The translations under genes and the position numbers were made by a program. A stretch of DNA of 64,000 bases from Microbacteriaceae bacterium (GTDB taxonomy: Bacteria > Actinomycetota > Actinomycetes > Actinomycetales > Microbacteriaceae): contig JAODMT010000004.1 of assembly GCA_025464975.1 (NCBI GenBank), positions 1-64,000 on the forward strand. The letters run 5' to 3'. Positions within the stretch are counted from its first letter, which is position 1, and the number at the start of each line of letters is the position of its first letter. Shown one piece after another: positions 1 through 8,612 of the stretch. The notes beneath the pieces are model-generated. The model was not told the DNA's origin. It worked only from the letters and a program-made list of their open reading frames with translations, and made no database searches.

Positions 1-123
1 GCGATCGGAAACAACGGGCTCGCCATCCTCGGCGCGCCGATCTTCACCCAATACATGTTCTCAGGCGGCCTCCTCGTCGTTGCCGTCGCACTCGGAAGTG
101 TGAGCAGACGTTATGCAGGATGA
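1..123 (+). CDS. ABC transporter permease, CUT2/RbsC type (C-terminal fragment)
   Basis: Open from the first base in frame 1, encoding 40 residues before TGA at 121-123. The fragment is hydrophobic and ends in a short basic tail (SVSRRYAG), matching the last membrane segment of ribose-type (BPD_transp_2) permeases. It is not in the ORF track because its start lies outside the window. Its stop overlaps the start of the next ATPase gene by 11 bases, so the two are translationally coupled and probably belong to one transporter. Family assignment rests mainly on this context, because only about one eighth of the protein is visible. Confidence 0.75.
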   Translation, partial: AIGNNGLAILGAPIFTQYMFSGGLLVVAVALGSVSRRYAG

Positions 124-904
124 CACGATAACAACCATCGCGGGCGACACGACGACCACGGCGCTCGTCCGCCTCGACCGGGTGAGCAAGCTGTTCGGAG
201 GAGTACACGCGCTCGAGGACGTCTCGTTCGAGCTGAGCAAGGGCGATGTCGTCGGCCTGGTCGGCGACAACGGTGCGGGAAAGTCGACCCTCGTCAAGAT
301 GCTCTCCGGAGTGTTCGGTCCGACCTCCGGAAGCATTCTCATCGAGGGCGAGCCGCAGACGCTGACGCCGCCGGCTCGAGCGCAGAAGCACGGCATCGAG
401 ACGGTGTACCAGGATCTCGCACTCGTGAGCTCGTTCACCGTTGCCGAAAACTTCTTCGTGGGACGTGAGCGCTCCTGGGGCAGGGGACCGCGACTGTTCC
501 AGATCATGAACCGGCGGTCGATGACGAGCACCGCTGCATCCGCCCTTGAGGACCTCAACATCACCATCCCGCACCTGAAGTCGCGGCCGGTGGAGCGGAT
601 GTCCGGTGGGCAGCGCCAGATGGCGGCCATCGCTCGAGGTGCATTCTGGAGTGAACGGCTGCTGCTGCTGGACGAGCCGACTGCAGCGCTCGGCGTGCGT
701 GAATCGCACGAGGTGTTAGAGCTCGTCCGAGCGCTCAGCGCGCGCGGTCTGACCATGCTGATGGTGACCCATAACCTCGAGCACCTGTGGTCCGTCTGCA
801 ACCGGGTAATCGTGATGCGACGCGGCAAGAAGGTCGCCGACTTGCGGAGTGCAGACACGACCATGGATGAGGTCGTCGCGTACATCACCGGAGCGAAGTC
901 GTGA
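113..904 (+). CDS. ABC transporter ATP-binding protein, single-domain CUT2 type
   Basis: A 263-residue ATPase with Walker A GDNGAGKST (51-59), Q-loop Gln100, signature MSGGQRQ (163-168), Walker B LLLLDEP (183-189) and H-loop His220. It would energise the permease whose tail precedes it. Many CUT2 systems use a double ATPase of about 500 residues; this one is the half-size form known from fructose-type (FrcA-like) importers. It overlaps the permease by 11 bases and the following cyclase by 4 (GTGA), so it sits inside an operon. No binding protein for this system is visible; it would lie upstream. The substrate is unknown, and the neighbouring hydrolases suggest an amide or cyclic compound rather than necessarily a sugar. 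Confidence 0.9.
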   Translation: MQDDTITTIAGDTTTTALVRLDRVSKLFGGVHALEDVSFELSKGDVVGLVGDNGAGKSTLVKMLSGVFGPTSGSILIEGEPQTLTPPARAQKHGIETVYQDLALVSSFTVAENFFVGRERSWGRGPRLFQIMNRRSMTSTAASALEDLNITIPHLKSRPVERMSGGQRQMAAIARGAFWSERLLLLDEPTAALGVRESHEVLELVRALSARGLTMLMVTHNLEHLWSVCNRVIVMRRGKKVADLRSADTTMDEVVAYITGAKS

Positions 905-1854
905 CGGCCCAGCCGTCCATCGAGCAACTACTGGCCGACGCGCCGAACAACTGGGGCAAGTGGGGCGAGAACGATGAGATCGGATCGCTGAACTACCTCA
1001 CCAGGGAGCAGGTGCTGCAGGGCATCGCAACAGTGCGACGGGGCGAGGTGTTCCCGTTGGCGACTCGGATAGCTCGGCCCGAAGGCGATCCGGTGATGCC
1101 GGGACGCTGGCCACCGCGCAAATTCATGGTGGCGGACCGCGCCGGCTTCGTCAGCGGACGATGGCACGACATGCCCGGAGGGATGGAGTTCGCTGACGAC
1201 TACCTGACCGGTTTCGCCCAGTCCGGCACCCACAGCGACGCCCTCGGTCACATGTGGTTCGGGACCGAAATCTGGAACGGCCATCCTGCAGACAGCACGA
1301 ATGGCGGCATGTCGTATGCCGGGATCGAACCGATCGCCGGCCACGGAATAGTCGGTCGCTGCGTGCTGCTCGACATCGCCAGGCATCGCGGCAAGCCGCG
1401 CCTGGAGCGTGCAGAGACGATCGGGCTCGATGACCTGTTGGCTTGCGCCGCGGCCCAGGGCACCGAGCTGCCACCCCGTTCCATCCTGCTCATCAGGACC
1501 GGCTGGCTTGCTGCCGTCGAGCGCGGCGAAGAACTCGTCGACGAGAACTACTGGGAGCCGGGGCTCACCTATTCGCCCGAGCTCGTGTCCTGGTTCCAAG
1601 AGAACGAGATCCCCTGCCTCGTCACCGACACGATGGCGAACGAGACCACGTACGAACCGGTGACCGGCATTCAACTTCCATTGCACGCCGCCCTGATGAG
1701 AAATCTCGGCGTGGTCTTCACCGAGATGGCCGACCTCGACGCGCTGGCGGACGACTGCGCGAAAGACGGCGAATATCAGGCGTTCTTCTGCGCCAGCCCA
1801 TTGAAAATATCGGATGCGACCGGGTCATCGATCAACCCGGTCGTCGTGAAGTAA
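901..1854 (+). CDS. cyclase-family metal-dependent hydrolase (PF04199 type)
   Basis: A 317-residue protein of the family that includes kynurenine formamidase and isatin hydrolase, which open amide or lactam bonds with a divalent metal. The metal motif reads QSGTHSDALGH (107-117), with Gln in place of the first His of the usual HxGTHxDxxxH pattern. A GTG start at 901 overlaps the ATPase stop by 4 bases. Ten bases separate its stop from the amidase gene. A second family member lies at 7267 and a third at 51237; they are not close copies. It probably hydrolyses the compound imported by the adjacent transporter, but the exact substrate cannot be read from sequence. Confidence 0.85.
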   Translation: MTAQPSIEQLLADAPNNWGKWGENDEIGSLNYLTREQVLQGIATVRRGEVFPLATRIARPEGDPVMPGRWPPRKFMVADRAGFVSGRWHDMPGGMEFADDYLTGFAQSGTHSDALGHMWFGTEIWNGHPADSTNGGMSYAGIEPIAGHGIVGRCVLLDIARHRGKPRLERAETIGLDDLLACAAAQGTELPPRSILLIRTGWLAAVERGEELVDENYWEPGLTYSPELVSWFQENEIPCLVTDTMANETTYEPVTGIQLPLHAALMRNLGVVFTEMADLDALADDCAKDGEYQAFFCASPLKISDATGSSINPVVVK

Positions 1855-1864
1855 AGGACCAATC

Positions 1865-3325
1865 ATGACCGACGACCTCTTCTTCGAATCTGCCGGCTCG
1901 ATCGCCGCCCGCCTCAAGGCAGGACAGGCGACCGCGGTTGAGACGGCGGAGGTGTTCCTGCGCCGCATCGATGACGAAAACCCGCGCCTCAACGCCTTCA
2001 CCACCGTCACCTACGACCTGGCGCTCGAAGCTGCCGCACGGTGCGATGCGGCTGCGGCCCACGGACGTTCGCTCGGTCCGCTGCACGGGGTCCCGGTGGC
2101 GATCAAAGATCTGAGTGACGCGCGCGCGGGCATCCGCAGCACCTTCGGCTCGTTGCCGCTGAAGGACTACGTTGCGACCGAGACCAGCATCTTCATCCAG
2201 AGGCTCGAGGATGCCGGGGCGGTCATCGTCGGCAAGACGAACGCCCCGGAGTTCGGCCACAAGGGCGTCACGGACAACTTCGTCTCCGGCCCGACCCGTA
2301 ACCCGTTCGACACCACCAGGAACTCGGGCGGATCGTCCGGGGGAGCGGCGGCGGCGGTGGCCGGGGGAATGGTGCCGATCGCCCAGGGATCCGACGGCGG
2401 CGGATCTGTGCGAATCCCGGCATCCTGGTGCGGCATCTACGGACTGAAGCCGTCGTTCGGCCGGATCGCAGACATCGCCCGCCCGAACGCGTTCATCACC
2501 GGAAGCCCGTACTCCTCGGTCGGACCGCTGGCGCGGTCGGTGGATGACGCCGCTCTCATGCTGTCGGTGATGGCGGGCCCAGACGTGCGCGACCCGTTCA
2601 GCCTCCCGGCCACGGAGTCGTCGCTTGCGACGGTCGCTGCCAATGGGCTCAGGGGCAAGCGGGTCGGATTCAGCGCCGACCTCGGCGGGTTCCCGGTTGA
2701 CCCTGATGTCGCGGCGGTTGTGGAGCAGTCGCTTGAGGCGCTGGAACGTGCCGGTGCCATCGTCGAGCCGGTGTCGATGGTGCTCCCCGCCGACCAGCTC
2801 GAGCTCGCCCAGTTGTGGGGACGCCTGATGGGCGGGCTCTACTCCGACACCCTGGCCGGCCTCCGTGACGAGGGCTACGACCTCCTGAAGGACCACCTCG
2901 ACGAGCTGACCCCAGCCTTGCGCGACATGCTGGTGGCGGCGCAGTCCCGCTCGGCGATGGAGGCCCGCGCCGACGAGCATCTGCGCACCGCAGTACTCGA
3001 CTCGATCGAGGATGCGTTCGTCGGTTTCGACCTGTTGGCGTCGCCGACGCTTGCGATTACCGCGGTGAAGAACCGTGTCGACGGGCTCACCACCGGTCCG
3101 AGCGAGATCGGCGGCGTACCGGTCGATCCCTCCATCGGCTGGTGCCTGACCTACCCGTTCAACTTCACCGGGCATCCGGCGGCATCGCTTCCGGCCGGCC
3201 TCTCGAACGGGCTTCCGGTCGGGCTCCAGCTGGTCGCCCCTCGTCATCAGGATGCTGCGCTGCTCGCGGCGAGTTCCGCCTTCGAGCGGGAGTCGCCCTG
3301 GTCGGTCTGGCCCGGAATCTCCTAG
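1865..3325 (+). CDS. amidase, amidase-signature family
   Basis: A 486-residue amidase with the expected Ser-cisSer-Lys triad: Lys81 (PVAIKDL), Ser157 in GGSSGG and nucleophile Ser181 in SDGGGSVRIPA. Length and motifs fit stand-alone amidases and GatA-like enzymes. No gatB or gatC is nearby, so it is more likely a catabolic amidase hydrolysing a carboxamide to acid and ammonia. It lies 10 bases after the cyclase gene and is the last gene of the first transcription unit before a 161-bp gap. Together with the cyclase it could open a cyclic amide and then release ammonia; this order is inference. Confidence 0.88.
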   Translation: MTDDLFFESAGSIAARLKAGQATAVETAEVFLRRIDDENPRLNAFTTVTYDLALEAAARCDAAAAHGRSLGPLHGVPVAIKDLSDARAGIRSTFGSLPLKDYVATETSIFIQRLEDAGAVIVGKTNAPEFGHKGVTDNFVSGPTRNPFDTTRNSGGSSGGAAAAVAGGMVPIAQGSDGGGSVRIPASWCGIYGLKPSFGRIADIARPNAFITGSPYSSVGPLARSVDDAALMLSVMAGPDVRDPFSLPATESSLATVAANGLRGKRVGFSADLGGFPVDPDVAAVVEQSLEALERAGAIVEPVSMVLPADQLELAQLWGRLMGGLYSDTLAGLRDEGYDLLKDHLDELTPALRDMLVAAQSRSAMEARADEHLRTAVLDSIEDAFVGFDLLASPTLAITAVKNRVDGLTTGPSEIGGVPVDPSIGWCLTYPFNFTGHPAASLPAGLSNGLPVGLQLVAPRHQDAALLAASSAFERESPWSVWPGIS

Positions 3326-3381
3326 TTTCCGGCCCGAAACAATTCGGAAATACGCAGTCGTTACGCTCCAAAATTAGAACC

Positions 3382-3418
3382 TGAAATCGATTTCACAACC
3401 ATTCTGAGATCGATTTTC
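3382..3418. promoter_or_regulatory. two LacI-type operator candidates
   Basis: The 161-bp gap before the transporter gene at 3487 contains a perfect 14-bp palindrome TGAAATCGATTTCA (3382-3395) with the central CG typical of LacI-family sites. A second diverged copy, TGAGATCGATTTTC (3405-3418), follows with a centre-to-centre distance of 23 bp. No LacI regulator gene is in the window, so the protein would be encoded elsewhere, perhaps upstream of base 1. Confidence 0.55.
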
Positions 3419-3486
3419 GGATGGCTCGGCGCGCGGTTGCGTTGGGGCAAGACCGGTAACTTTCTTTCCGATCACAGGAGGCTCCA

Positions 3487-4998
3487 ATGCAGCAGAATCC
3501 GTTCATCTCGCTTCGTGGGATCGGAAAACGGTATGGCACCGTGGAGGTGCTCCGGGGGGTAGACCTCGAGATCGTCGCGGGGAGCTGCATCGGTCTTGTT
3601 GGTGAGAACGGGGCGGGGAAGTCGACGCTCCTCGGCATCGTGAGCGGCAAGATCCCGCAAACGGCTGGAACGATCATGCTCGCGGGGGAGGAGCGCAACT
3701 TCCGCTCGCCCCGCGAGGCGCGGGCCGCGGGAATCGAGATCATTCCGCAGGAACTGGCCTACATTCCGCACCTCTCGGTGGCCGAGAACCTGCTTCTCGC
3801 GAATTGGCCGCGCCGCCGATGGTGGGTGTCCCAGCGGGCAATGGTTCGCGCCGGTACCGCGGCCCTCGATCGGCTCGGCCTATCGATCGATGTGCGCAGG
3901 AAGATGACAGAGCTCTCGCTCGCCGAACGCCAGCTGGTCGAGATCGCCAAGGCGCTTCTCGGAGACGCGCGCCTGCTCATCCTCGACGAACCCACCGCCT
4001 CCCTGCACGCGAGGGAGACAGAGTTTCTGATGGGCAAGCTGCACGAGCTCAAAGCGAGCGGCGTCTCCTTGATCTACGTGAGTCACCACCTCGACGAGAC
4101 GTTCGAGATCAGCGACGAAATCGCCGTTTTGCGAAATGGCGGCCTTGAAGACCTCTCGGCGCGGGAGGCGACGACGATCGATCGCACCGTGTCTCTCATG
4201 CTTGGCCAGGACCACGCATTCGGGGTGACCAAGGACCGGCCGATGATCGAAGAGTCCGGGCGGCCAATCCGACTGACCGGATGGAACACCTCGACCCAGC
4301 CGGTACTGGTCGACTGCGACATCGAACTCCGCCACGGCGAGGTACTCGGCGTCTTCGGGCTGGTCGGCTCGGGGGCCGAATCCATTGCCAGGGGTCTTGG
4401 CGGTCACCAGCGTGACATCACCGGATCGGTAACGGAGGAATCGAACACCTTTCGCGTTCCCCGGTCTCCACGGGCGGCACGCGCCATGGGCATTGCCTAT
4501 GTTCCAGCCGAGCGCAAGACCGACGGGCTGGCCCTGAACCAGAGCGTTGCGGAGAACCTCACCGTGATGGTCCTCGGCCGGTACTCCGGATTCGGGTCTT
4601 GGCTGCGTCGGCGGGCACAGCTCTCGCAGGCCAAGGTGAGCGTGCAGAATTCGGCCGTCCGCTGTCAAAGCGTGCTGCAAGAAGTCGGCGAGTTGAGCGG
4701 CGGCAACCAGCAGAAGATCCTTCTCGCCAGTCGGTTGCTGGCCGAACCCTCCATCCTCGTGCTGCACGAACCCACCCGCGGGGTCGATATCGGTTCGCGC
4801 AACCAAATCCATTCCCAACTCGGGGAGTACGCCCGCAAGGGCGGCGCAGTACTGCTCGTCACTTCAGACGTGCAGGAAGCGATCGATGCGACCGACCGAC
4901 TACTCGTGATGCGCGACGGTCGGGTCATCGACGAGCTGGCCGGTGCACGAAAGACCAAGAATCTCGCCCTTTCTATCGCAGCTGGGAGCCACGAATGA
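3487..4998 (+). CDS. ABC transporter ATP-binding protein, double-domain RbsA type
   Basis: A 503-residue protein with two tandem ABC domains, the standard CUT2 layout. Domain 1 has Walker A GENGAGKST (39-47), LSLAERQ in place of a classical signature, and Walker B LLILDEP. Domain 2 has a degenerate P-loop (GLVGSGAES) but a good signature LSGGNQQK, as in RbsA and XylG. The start is fixed by AGGAGG six bases upstream. The stop overlaps the permease start (ATGA). It energises import by the permease at 4995 and the binding protein at 6051. LacI-like sites lie just upstream, so induction by the transported compound is likely. Confidence 0.93.
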   Translation: MQQNPFISLRGIGKRYGTVEVLRGVDLEIVAGSCIGLVGENGAGKSTLLGIVSGKIPQTAGTIMLAGEERNFRSPREARAAGIEIIPQELAYIPHLSVAENLLLANWPRRRWWVSQRAMVRAGTAALDRLGLSIDVRRKMTELSLAERQLVEIAKALLGDARLLILDEPTASLHARETEFLMGKLHELKASGVSLIYVSHHLDETFEISDEIAVLRNGGLEDLSAREATTIDRTVSLMLGQDHAFGVTKDRPMIEESGRPIRLTGWNTSTQPVLVDCDIELRHGEVLGVFGLVGSGAESIARGLGGHQRDITGSVTEESNTFRVPRSPRAARAMGIAYVPAERKTDGLALNQSVAENLTVMVLGRYSGFGSWLRRRAQLSQAKVSVQNSAVRCQSVLQEVGELSGGNQQKILLASRLLAEPSILVLHEPTRGVDIGSRNQIHSQLGEYARKGGAVLLVTSDVQEAIDATDRLLVMRDGRVIDELAGARKTKNLALSIAAGSHE

Positions 4999-5996
4999 CA
5001 AACGCACAGGAACAGAAGACCATCGGGACGCCGGCACCGACATCGGCACCAACCAGGAGCTTTCTCGCACGCCTGCCAGCTGCAGCGATCGTCGGCATCT
5101 TCCTGGTTATCGTGATCGTCCTCTTCAGCACGTCGGCCAGTGGATTCCTCACGCTGAACAACGTGACGACGATAATCTCCGCGGCGAGTGTGATCATGAT
5201 CGCCGCGTTGGGTCAGCTGCTCGTCGTCATCTCTGGAGGATTCGACCTCTCGGTCGGAGGAGTCATTCCGCTGGCCGCGGTCTTGTTCTCAGTGCTCACC
5301 ACCAGGGGCTGGCCGACGGCCGGCGCGTTGTTCGCATGCCTCCTGGTCGGTGCGGTTGTCGGTCTCATCCACACCTTTTTCATCGTGTACTTGAAGGTCA
5401 ACCCTCTCATCACGACTCTCGCCACGCTCTCGGTGACCGGCGGAATCGCCTTCATCGCCTCCAACGGTCAGACGCTCTCGGTGCCTGCCGCAGCCGGCAT
5501 CCTCGGCGACCAGGTCGTCGGAACACTCCCGTGGCACGTCCTGCTCATGGTGCTGCTGGTCGTGCTCATGCACTTCGTCCTGCAGCACTCGATACTCGGG
5601 CGTCGCATCTACATGATCGGTGGCAACCCAGAGGCAGCGCGCATCGCCGGAGTGCGGGTGATTGTTATCGGCGGATCCGCTTATGTGCTCTCCGCGGTAT
5701 TCGCATCGTTCGCCGGGGTGGTTCTCGCAAGCCAACTGCTCGCCGCATCGGGGACCATGGGAAGCCAGATCACCCTGCAGAGCCTGGCCGCGGTCGTCCT
5801 CGGCGGCGCCGCGCTCACCGGCGGTCGAGGGAGCGTGCCCGGCGCCGTGATCGGCGTACTCCTGCTCGGTGTCATCGCCAACGGAATGACCATCCTTCTC
5901 ATCCCGAGCTTCTACCAACAGGTTGTCTCCGGCGTCGTCCTGCTCGCAGCGGTCACGTTCAGCCGGTTACAAGAGCGAGCAAAACGCGTCGCTTAA
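4995..5996 (+). CDS. ABC transporter permease, CUT2/RbsC type
   Basis: A 333-residue polytopic membrane protein of the BPD_transp_2 family with about eight to ten hydrophobic segments. It contains the family stretch GGFDLSVGGVIPLAAV near residue 75 and NPEAARIAGVRV in the cytoplasmic loop. The ORF track begins at 4599, but that part runs antilogically through the ATPase gene in another frame. The real start is ATG 4995, which overlaps the ATPase stop (ATGA). It forms the channel for the binding protein encoded 54 bp downstream. Confidence 0.93.
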   Translation: MTNAQEQKTIGTPAPTSAPTRSFLARLPAAAIVGIFLVIVIVLFSTSASGFLTLNNVTTIISAASVIMIAALGQLLVVISGGFDLSVGGVIPLAAVLFSVLTTRGWPTAGALFACLLVGAVVGLIHTFFIVYLKVNPLITTLATLSVTGGIAFIASNGQTLSVPAAAGILGDQVVGTLPWHVLLMVLLVVLMHFVLQHSILGRRIYMIGGNPEAARIAGVRVIVIGGSAYVLSAVFASFAGVVLASQLLAASGTMGSQITLQSLAAVVLGGAALTGGRGSVPGAVIGVLLLGVIANGMTILLIPSFYQQVVSGVVLLAAVTFSRLQERAKRVA

Positions 5997-6050
5997 GCAC
6001 GAACCGTTTCACTTCACGCGCCACAGAACGGAAAGAGAGAAGCCCAAGCA

Positions 6051-7187
6051 ATGAAACGCACACGGAAACGCTTTGCCATCCTCGTGTTCACCTGTATTGC
6101 CGCACTGGTCCTGAGCGCATGCTCTGGCACCGCAGCCAGCGGAGGGATCAAAGGCGACAGCCTCAAGGGAGTAAAACTGGCCTTCGCGGTGTCGACGGCC
6201 GCGGCGTCGGTGGACGTCTCCCAGGCGAATATCTTCGTCAAGCAGGCCGAGAAGCTCGGCGCGACGGTTCACATCTACGACAACAACAGTGACGCGGCAA
6301 CGATGCTGAGCAACGCGTCGCTGATGGCTGCAGCGAAGCCCGACGTGATCGTCGAATATCCGTCCGCGGCGAACGCCACCGACCGGGTCGGCCAGACCTT
6401 CACCGCTGCCGGCATTCCTTGCATTGCCATCAACGTTCCAGTGAAGGGCTGCAGCTTCTTCAACTTCGACCAGCCGGCGCTGGCCGCCCTCGGCGCCGAA
6501 ACCATCGCGGCGAAGATGAAGGAGAAGGGATGGGATGGCACCAACACGACCGTCGTGATCGGACAGGCCTCACAGCTCGGCGCATCCGTGAACATCGCGG
6601 TGACCAGCTTCTACGCGAAACTTTCCGAGCTCGTGCCCGGGATGACCAAAGTCGCGGCATCCGACATCGGACCTTCGACGACCAAGATCAATTCACAGGG
6701 GCTCCAAATCGATACCGGCATCACTTTGGACGGGGGTTTCAACGCGGTTCAGACCGCGTTGCAGACAATTCCGGTCGACCGGAATGTCGTCGTCTACTCA
6801 GTGGCGGATGACTCCACCCAGGGCGCAATTCGCGCGCTCACCGCACAGAACCGGCAGTCGAGGGCCATGGTGTCCGGCTACGGCGGAGCGGACGAGAGTT
6901 TGAGCGCGATCCGCGCCGGCGGGATCTGGGTCAGCGACCAGGTCGGCTTCTTCCCATACTGGGGCGAATTCCTCCTGGCCATGGCCGTGGCTATGCACAA
7001 CGGAGTCACGCCGCCCGCGCTGACCGCGCCATCGCAGGTGGTCATCACCAAGGACAACATCGACAAGTACTTCAAGCCTGGCACGGCGGAGGTCACCATA
7101 ATGCCGCCGATTCCCAAGGAGTCGGAATACCTGCTGAAGACCGGCATCTTGCAGAAGTTTGGCAACATCCAGGGCGCAACCAGCTAG
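6051..7187 (+). CDS. sugar-type ABC transporter substrate-binding lipoprotein
   Basis: A 378-residue binding protein with a basic N-terminus, hydrophobic stretch and lipobox LSAC (Cys near residue 24), so it is a membrane-anchored lipoprotein. The mature part starts with the typical KGVKLAFAVSTAAASVD strand and resembles the periplasmic-binding-protein fold of ribose-type systems. It follows the permease by 54 bp with a purine-rich leader (GAAAGAGAGAAG). A stable hairpin lies right behind its stop codon. It should determine transporter specificity. The ligand is unknown; the flanking hydrolases argue for an amide-containing compound. Confidence 0.9.
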   Translation: MKRTRKRFAILVFTCIAALVLSACSGTAASGGIKGDSLKGVKLAFAVSTAAASVDVSQANIFVKQAEKLGATVHIYDNNSDAATMLSNASLMAAAKPDVIVEYPSAANATDRVGQTFTAAGIPCIAINVPVKGCSFFNFDQPALAALGAETIAAKMKEKGWDGTNTTVVIGQASQLGASVNIAVTSFYAKLSELVPGMTKVAASDIGPSTTKINSQGLQIDTGITLDGGFNAVQTALQTIPVDRNVVVYSVADDSTQGAIRALTAQNRQSRAMVSGYGGADESLSAIRAGGIWVSDQVGFFPYWGEFLLAMAVAMHNGVTPPALTAPSQVVITKDNIDKYFKPGTAEVTIMPPIPKESEYLLKTGILQKFGNIQGATS

Positions 7188-7195
7188 GCGGCCCC

Positions 7196-7232
7196 GGTGG
7201 CGGCGTCCCGCAACGTGCGGGGCGCCGCCACC
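7196..7232 (+). terminator. strong intra-operon hairpin after the binding-protein gene
   Basis: Arms GGTGGCGGCGTCCCGCA (7196-7212) and its complement (7216-7232) pair over 17 bp with one G-U pair and a three-base loop. No T-run follows, and the next gene starts 34 bases later with its own AAGGAG site. This suits a stabilising or attenuating structure that keeps binding-protein mRNA more abundant than downstream message. Confidence 0.6.
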
Positions 7233-7266
7233 CATCCGTTATTCCTTCACGACCAAGGAGCAGTAC

Positions 7267-8064
7267 ATGCAGATCGATTTCAGCGCGGCCGTTGAGGTGG
7301 TCGACCTCGGCCATCTGATGACGAGCGACATGCCGAGTTTTCCGAGTGCCCCTCCGTTCAGGATGGTGCCGTATTACCGCCTCGGAGACTTCGAACTCGC
7401 CAACGGGTACTGGGGGTGCAATGAGTTCGTGACGATGTCCGGGCACTCTGGCACTCACCTTGATGCCTTCGGCCATGTGGCCCAGGACGGCAAGGTATTT
7501 GGCGGCGCCGACGCGCTCGATGCGCAGGATGGGCTCGCCGGTCTGGTCGTGAACGCGATTCACCAGGTCGCACCGATCGTGCGCCGCGGGGTGCTTCTCG
7601 ACGTCGCGACCTTCCTCGGTGTCGATTCGCTCGATGGAGCAGCGGTGATCGGTCCAGACCTGATCCTGTCGACTGCGGAGTGGGCAGGCGTCGAGTTTCG
7701 CCCCGGCGATTGCGTGCTCATCCGCACAGGCTGGGAGCGGCACTGGGGCGATGCCCAGCGGTACCTCGGATTTGTGGACGGTGTTCCCGGGATCGACCTG
7801 GATGCCGCGGTGCTGTTGGCCGAGCGCGGAGCGTTCCTCATCGGCGCGGACACCGGGGGAGTGGAGGTAAGCTACGCGGTCGAATCGGAGCTGCCCGTCC
7901 ACATGGAAATGCTTGCGAAGCGAGGCATCCATCTGCTCGAGAATCTGTCGTTGCAGGCGCTGGTGCCTTACCGTAAGGCGGAATTCATCTTCTTCTGCTC
8001 GCCCCTCAAACTGCGCGGTTCGAGCGGCTCACCAGTTCGTCCGGTTGCAGTGTTCCAGCACTAA
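7267..8064 (+). CDS. cyclase-family metal-dependent hydrolase (second copy)
   Basis: A 265-residue protein of the kynurenine formamidase / isatin hydrolase family with a complete metal motif HSGTHLDAFGH (60-70). The track starts at 7159, but ATG 7267 is preceded by AAGGAG with good spacing and gives the usual family N-terminus (VEVVDLGHLM). It is shorter than the family member at 901 and keeps the first His that the other lacks, so the two probably act on different substrates or steps. It is the last gene of the transporter unit and ends before a hairpin shared with a convergent gene. Confidence 0.88.
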   Translation: MQIDFSAAVEVVDLGHLMTSDMPSFPSAPPFRMVPYYRLGDFELANGYWGCNEFVTMSGHSGTHLDAFGHVAQDGKVFGGADALDAQDGLAGLVVNAIHQVAPIVRRGVLLDVATFLGVDSLDGAAVIGPDLILSTAEWAGVEFRPGDCVLIRTGWERHWGDAQRYLGFVDGVPGIDLDAAVLLAERGAFLIGADTGGVEVSYAVESELPVHMEMLAKRGIHLLENLSLQALVPYRKAEFIFFCSPLKLRGSSGSPVRPVAVFQH

Positions 8065-8074
8065 TTAGCTGGTC

Positions 8075-8100
8075 GTGACGGCGGAAGCCCGCGTCGTCAC
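8075..8100. terminator. bidirectional hairpin between convergent genes
   Basis: GTGACG-GCGG and CCGC-GT-CGTCAC can pair with a two-base bulge and a short loop. The structure lies between the end of the cyclase gene (8064) and the stop of the convergent gene (8097). There is no T-run. Confidence 0.45.
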
Positions 8101-8591
8101 TGTCTCTGTGCGAGGTCCCGAAGGAGCGAGGGCCAGAAGACATCCAGCTCCTGCCGGTTGCGGTCGCTGGCGAAGTTGTCACCGGGAAGACGAATGGAGA
8201 TCTCGTCATACGTGACTCGAATCTCGAGTCCACCCTCGAAAGTGCCGGGTTGATCGCCTGCCATGAAGTTCGGTGCCGAAAGCAGTTCTGCGGCGCGAAT
8301 CGATTTGCGGCTGACGACTGTGGTGGTGATGTGGTCCACCATGGGGTCGTAGCTGAGCTGAAAAACATGGTCGTCAGTGAAGACCGCGACGTTGAATGCC
8401 GCCTCGGCGGTGGGCGAGGCCATGTCGACGGCGATGAAACGCGGTGGAGCCTCACGCACGCAATAGGTGAGTTTGGAGACCAGTCGGCTCAGTAGGAGCG
8501 GGTGGTCGCGAAAGACAGGGTGCTGGTCGAGGTCGCGTCGAGAGCCCGCCAGCTGCGCAAGAAGCGCCTTACCCAAGTCGATAAGTTCCAT
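8097..8591 (-). CDS. conserved hypothetical protein, 164 aa
   Basis: A soluble protein without signal peptide or membrane segment. I do not recognise the family with certainty. It starts MELIDLGKALLAQLAG and contains alternating beta-type stretches (FNVAVFTDDHVFQLSYDPMV) that suggest an alpha/beta fold. The ORF track begins at 8630, but ATG 8591 has a purine-rich GGGAGGGAAGAAAAGGC leader; the longer start would place the protein over an inverted repeat (8613-8634). It is convergent with the cyclase gene and divergent from the DUF7882-like gene. No function can be assigned. Confidence 0.65.
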   Translation of the reverse strand: MELIDLGKALLAQLAGSRRDLDQHPVFRDHPLLLSRLVSKLTYCVREAPPRFIAVDMASPTAEAAFNVAVFTDDHVFQLSYDPMVDHITTTVVSRKSIRAAELLSAPNFMAGDQPGTFEGGLEIRVTYDEISIRLPGDNFASDRNRQELDVFWPSLLRDLAQRQ

Positions 8592-8612
8592 GCCTTTTCT
8601 TCCCTCCCGAGT

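Noticed and set aside
1832-3247. 471-aa minus-strand ORF opposite the amidase
   Set aside because: Arg/His/Glu-rich shadow composition, no start signal, and the plus-strand amidase has all catalytic motifs.
3326-3380. Possible terminator after the amidase
   Set aside because: No stem longer than 5 bp and no T-run could be drawn before the LacI-type sites.
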